A stretch of DNA of 44,688 bases from positions 1-44,688 of the forward strand of contig CAYQSU010000021.1 in the NCBI GenBank assembly GCA_964420325.1. The letters run 5' to 3'. Position 1 is the first letter of the stretch. The number at the start of each line of letters is the position of its first letter. The stretch is from CAYQSU01 sp964420325 (lineage in GTDB: Bacteria; Pseudomonadota; Alphaproteobacteria; Rhodospirillales; Defluviicoccaceae). A program made the position numbers and the translations under genes. Shown here piece after piece: positions 44,186 to 44,688 of this stretch. The notes below the pieces were generated by a model that was not told where the DNA came from, did not search any database, and worked only from the letters and a program-made list of their open reading frames with translations.

Positions 44186-44688
44186 TCAACTGGCGCGACG
44201 GGCGCCCTCGGGGCGCCTTTGCCGTTCGCCCCTGGACGCGACCCCTCGATCGGACACCGCGGGGGTCAGGTGCTGTCGGCAGTTCCGGTCGAACGCCTCG
44301 ATCGCGATGACCATGCCGCGTTCGATGGTCGCCGGATTGCCCGGGACGGCGAGGCGCCGAACGACCGGCGGATCGTCGGGCGGGATGAGCCTGGCGCGCC
44401 CGAGGATCTTCAGCCGCACCCGTTCGACATGGCCCACCGGGATCCGTGCGACGCGCCCGTCATGGGCGAGGTTGCCGGCGCCGACGGACCGGCGAAGGCC
44501 GCGAAGCCGATCATCCGGTCATCGAGGACGCGGGGAATCCCGTGAAGACCGCAACCATGCTGAACGGCAGGCCGGCCGCTCTCGCTGACCGTGCCATGAA
44601 GGCGCTGTCGCGTCGGCCGATGACCGCGATCTCCCGGGCGATGTCCCCTTCTCTGTTGAAAAAGGCGAGGCAGGCATCGCTGGTTGAA
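44186..44688 (-). pseudogene. frameshifted PPOX-family (pyridoxamine 5'-phosphate oxidase-like) flavoprotein, 5' end outside window
   Basis: Minus-strand homology to one protein family continues through three frames. From the edge to about 44595 it reads ...EIAVIGRRDSAFMA. From about 44595 to about 44490 in another frame it reads TVSESGRPAVQHGCG and RVLDDRMIGFAAFAG. From 44476 to 44186 in the third frame it reads GNLAHDGRVARIP, RVRLKILGRARLIPPDD and ERGMVIAIEAFDRNCRQHLTP. These follow in order the PPOX-family pattern DSFFmATVSEsG-PyvQHRGG, fadfaGNrqy-GNLa-d-RV, RLKilGrAr and eAfdwNCpqHitP. At least two frameshifts break it, so no functional product is expected. Sequencing error is possible, but nearby genes are intact. 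Confidence 0.72.

Noticed and set aside
44201..44222. Hairpin GGCGCCC-TCG-GGGCGCC followed by TTTG as a plus-strand terminator
   Set aside because: It falls within the coding remnant of the PPOX-family pseudogene and no plus-strand gene precedes it closely, so a terminator role is unsupported.
43824..44588. Long plus-strand open frame of about 254 codons
   Set aside because: Its product is Arg/Pro/Ser rich with no domain-like pattern, and it runs antisense through the region where the minus strand shows PPOX-family homology.

Overview
The window is a GC-rich chromosomal segment of an alphaproteobacterium, most like Rhodospirillales. The evidence is gene order and content: a mutS-glnD-murJ-trpS block, then nfuA-tsaB-rimI-mucR-fur-miaB-phoH-ybeY-corC-lnt-xre-metK-trmB on the same strand, plus a MucR/Ros regulator, a GlnD uridylyltransferase and a long class II (B12-dependent) ribonucleotide reductase. 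This assignment is inferred from content and not tested by phylogeny.

Layout. Positions 1-54 hold the 5' part of a tRNA-Pro(CGG) cut by the window edge. From 134 to 9404 lie ispB (minus), then on the plus strand a DUF2007 protein, a TrmN6-like methyltransferase, an S49 peptidase, a small Cys4 membrane protein, glyQ, glyS and ppdK, closed by a strong terminator. Positions 9683-13033 encode a single 1116-residue secreted modular protein (two beta-helix modules, a PKD-like domain and a LamG-like domain). From 13078 to 33517 nearly everything is on the minus strand. It is a dense housekeeping block covering tRNA and rRNA maturation (trmB, miaB, ybeY, tsaB, rimI), SAM synthesis (metK), envelope (lnt, murJ), Fe-S delivery (nfuA), metal and general regulation (fur, mucR), nitrogen signalling (glnD) and mismatch repair (mutS). 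Several of these genes overlap by 4-23 nt, which suggests translational coupling. A lone TusA-like gene points the other way at 23051.

From 33630 to the right edge the window is more accessory: a glycine-zipper stress-like protein, a secreted protein, an MDR oxidoreductase, nrdJ, and directly downstream of nrdJ a protein that looks like a CD-NTase (cGAS/DncV-like nucleotidyltransferase) whose catalytic carboxylates are mostly lost. The last 3 kb carry two secreted or anchored cysteine-containing hypotheticals, a small SARP/BTAD regulator with two perfect inverted repeats upstream, and a frameshifted remnant of a PPOX-family flavoprotein running off the edge.

The most unusual items are the degenerate CD-NTase-like protein beside nrdJ, an imperfect 17-bp direct repeat overlapping the putative nrdJ promoter, a perfect 14-bp palindrome just downstream of the xre promoter, and the modular beta-helix protein. 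No CRISPR array, insertion sequence, prophage or complete defence operon was seen.
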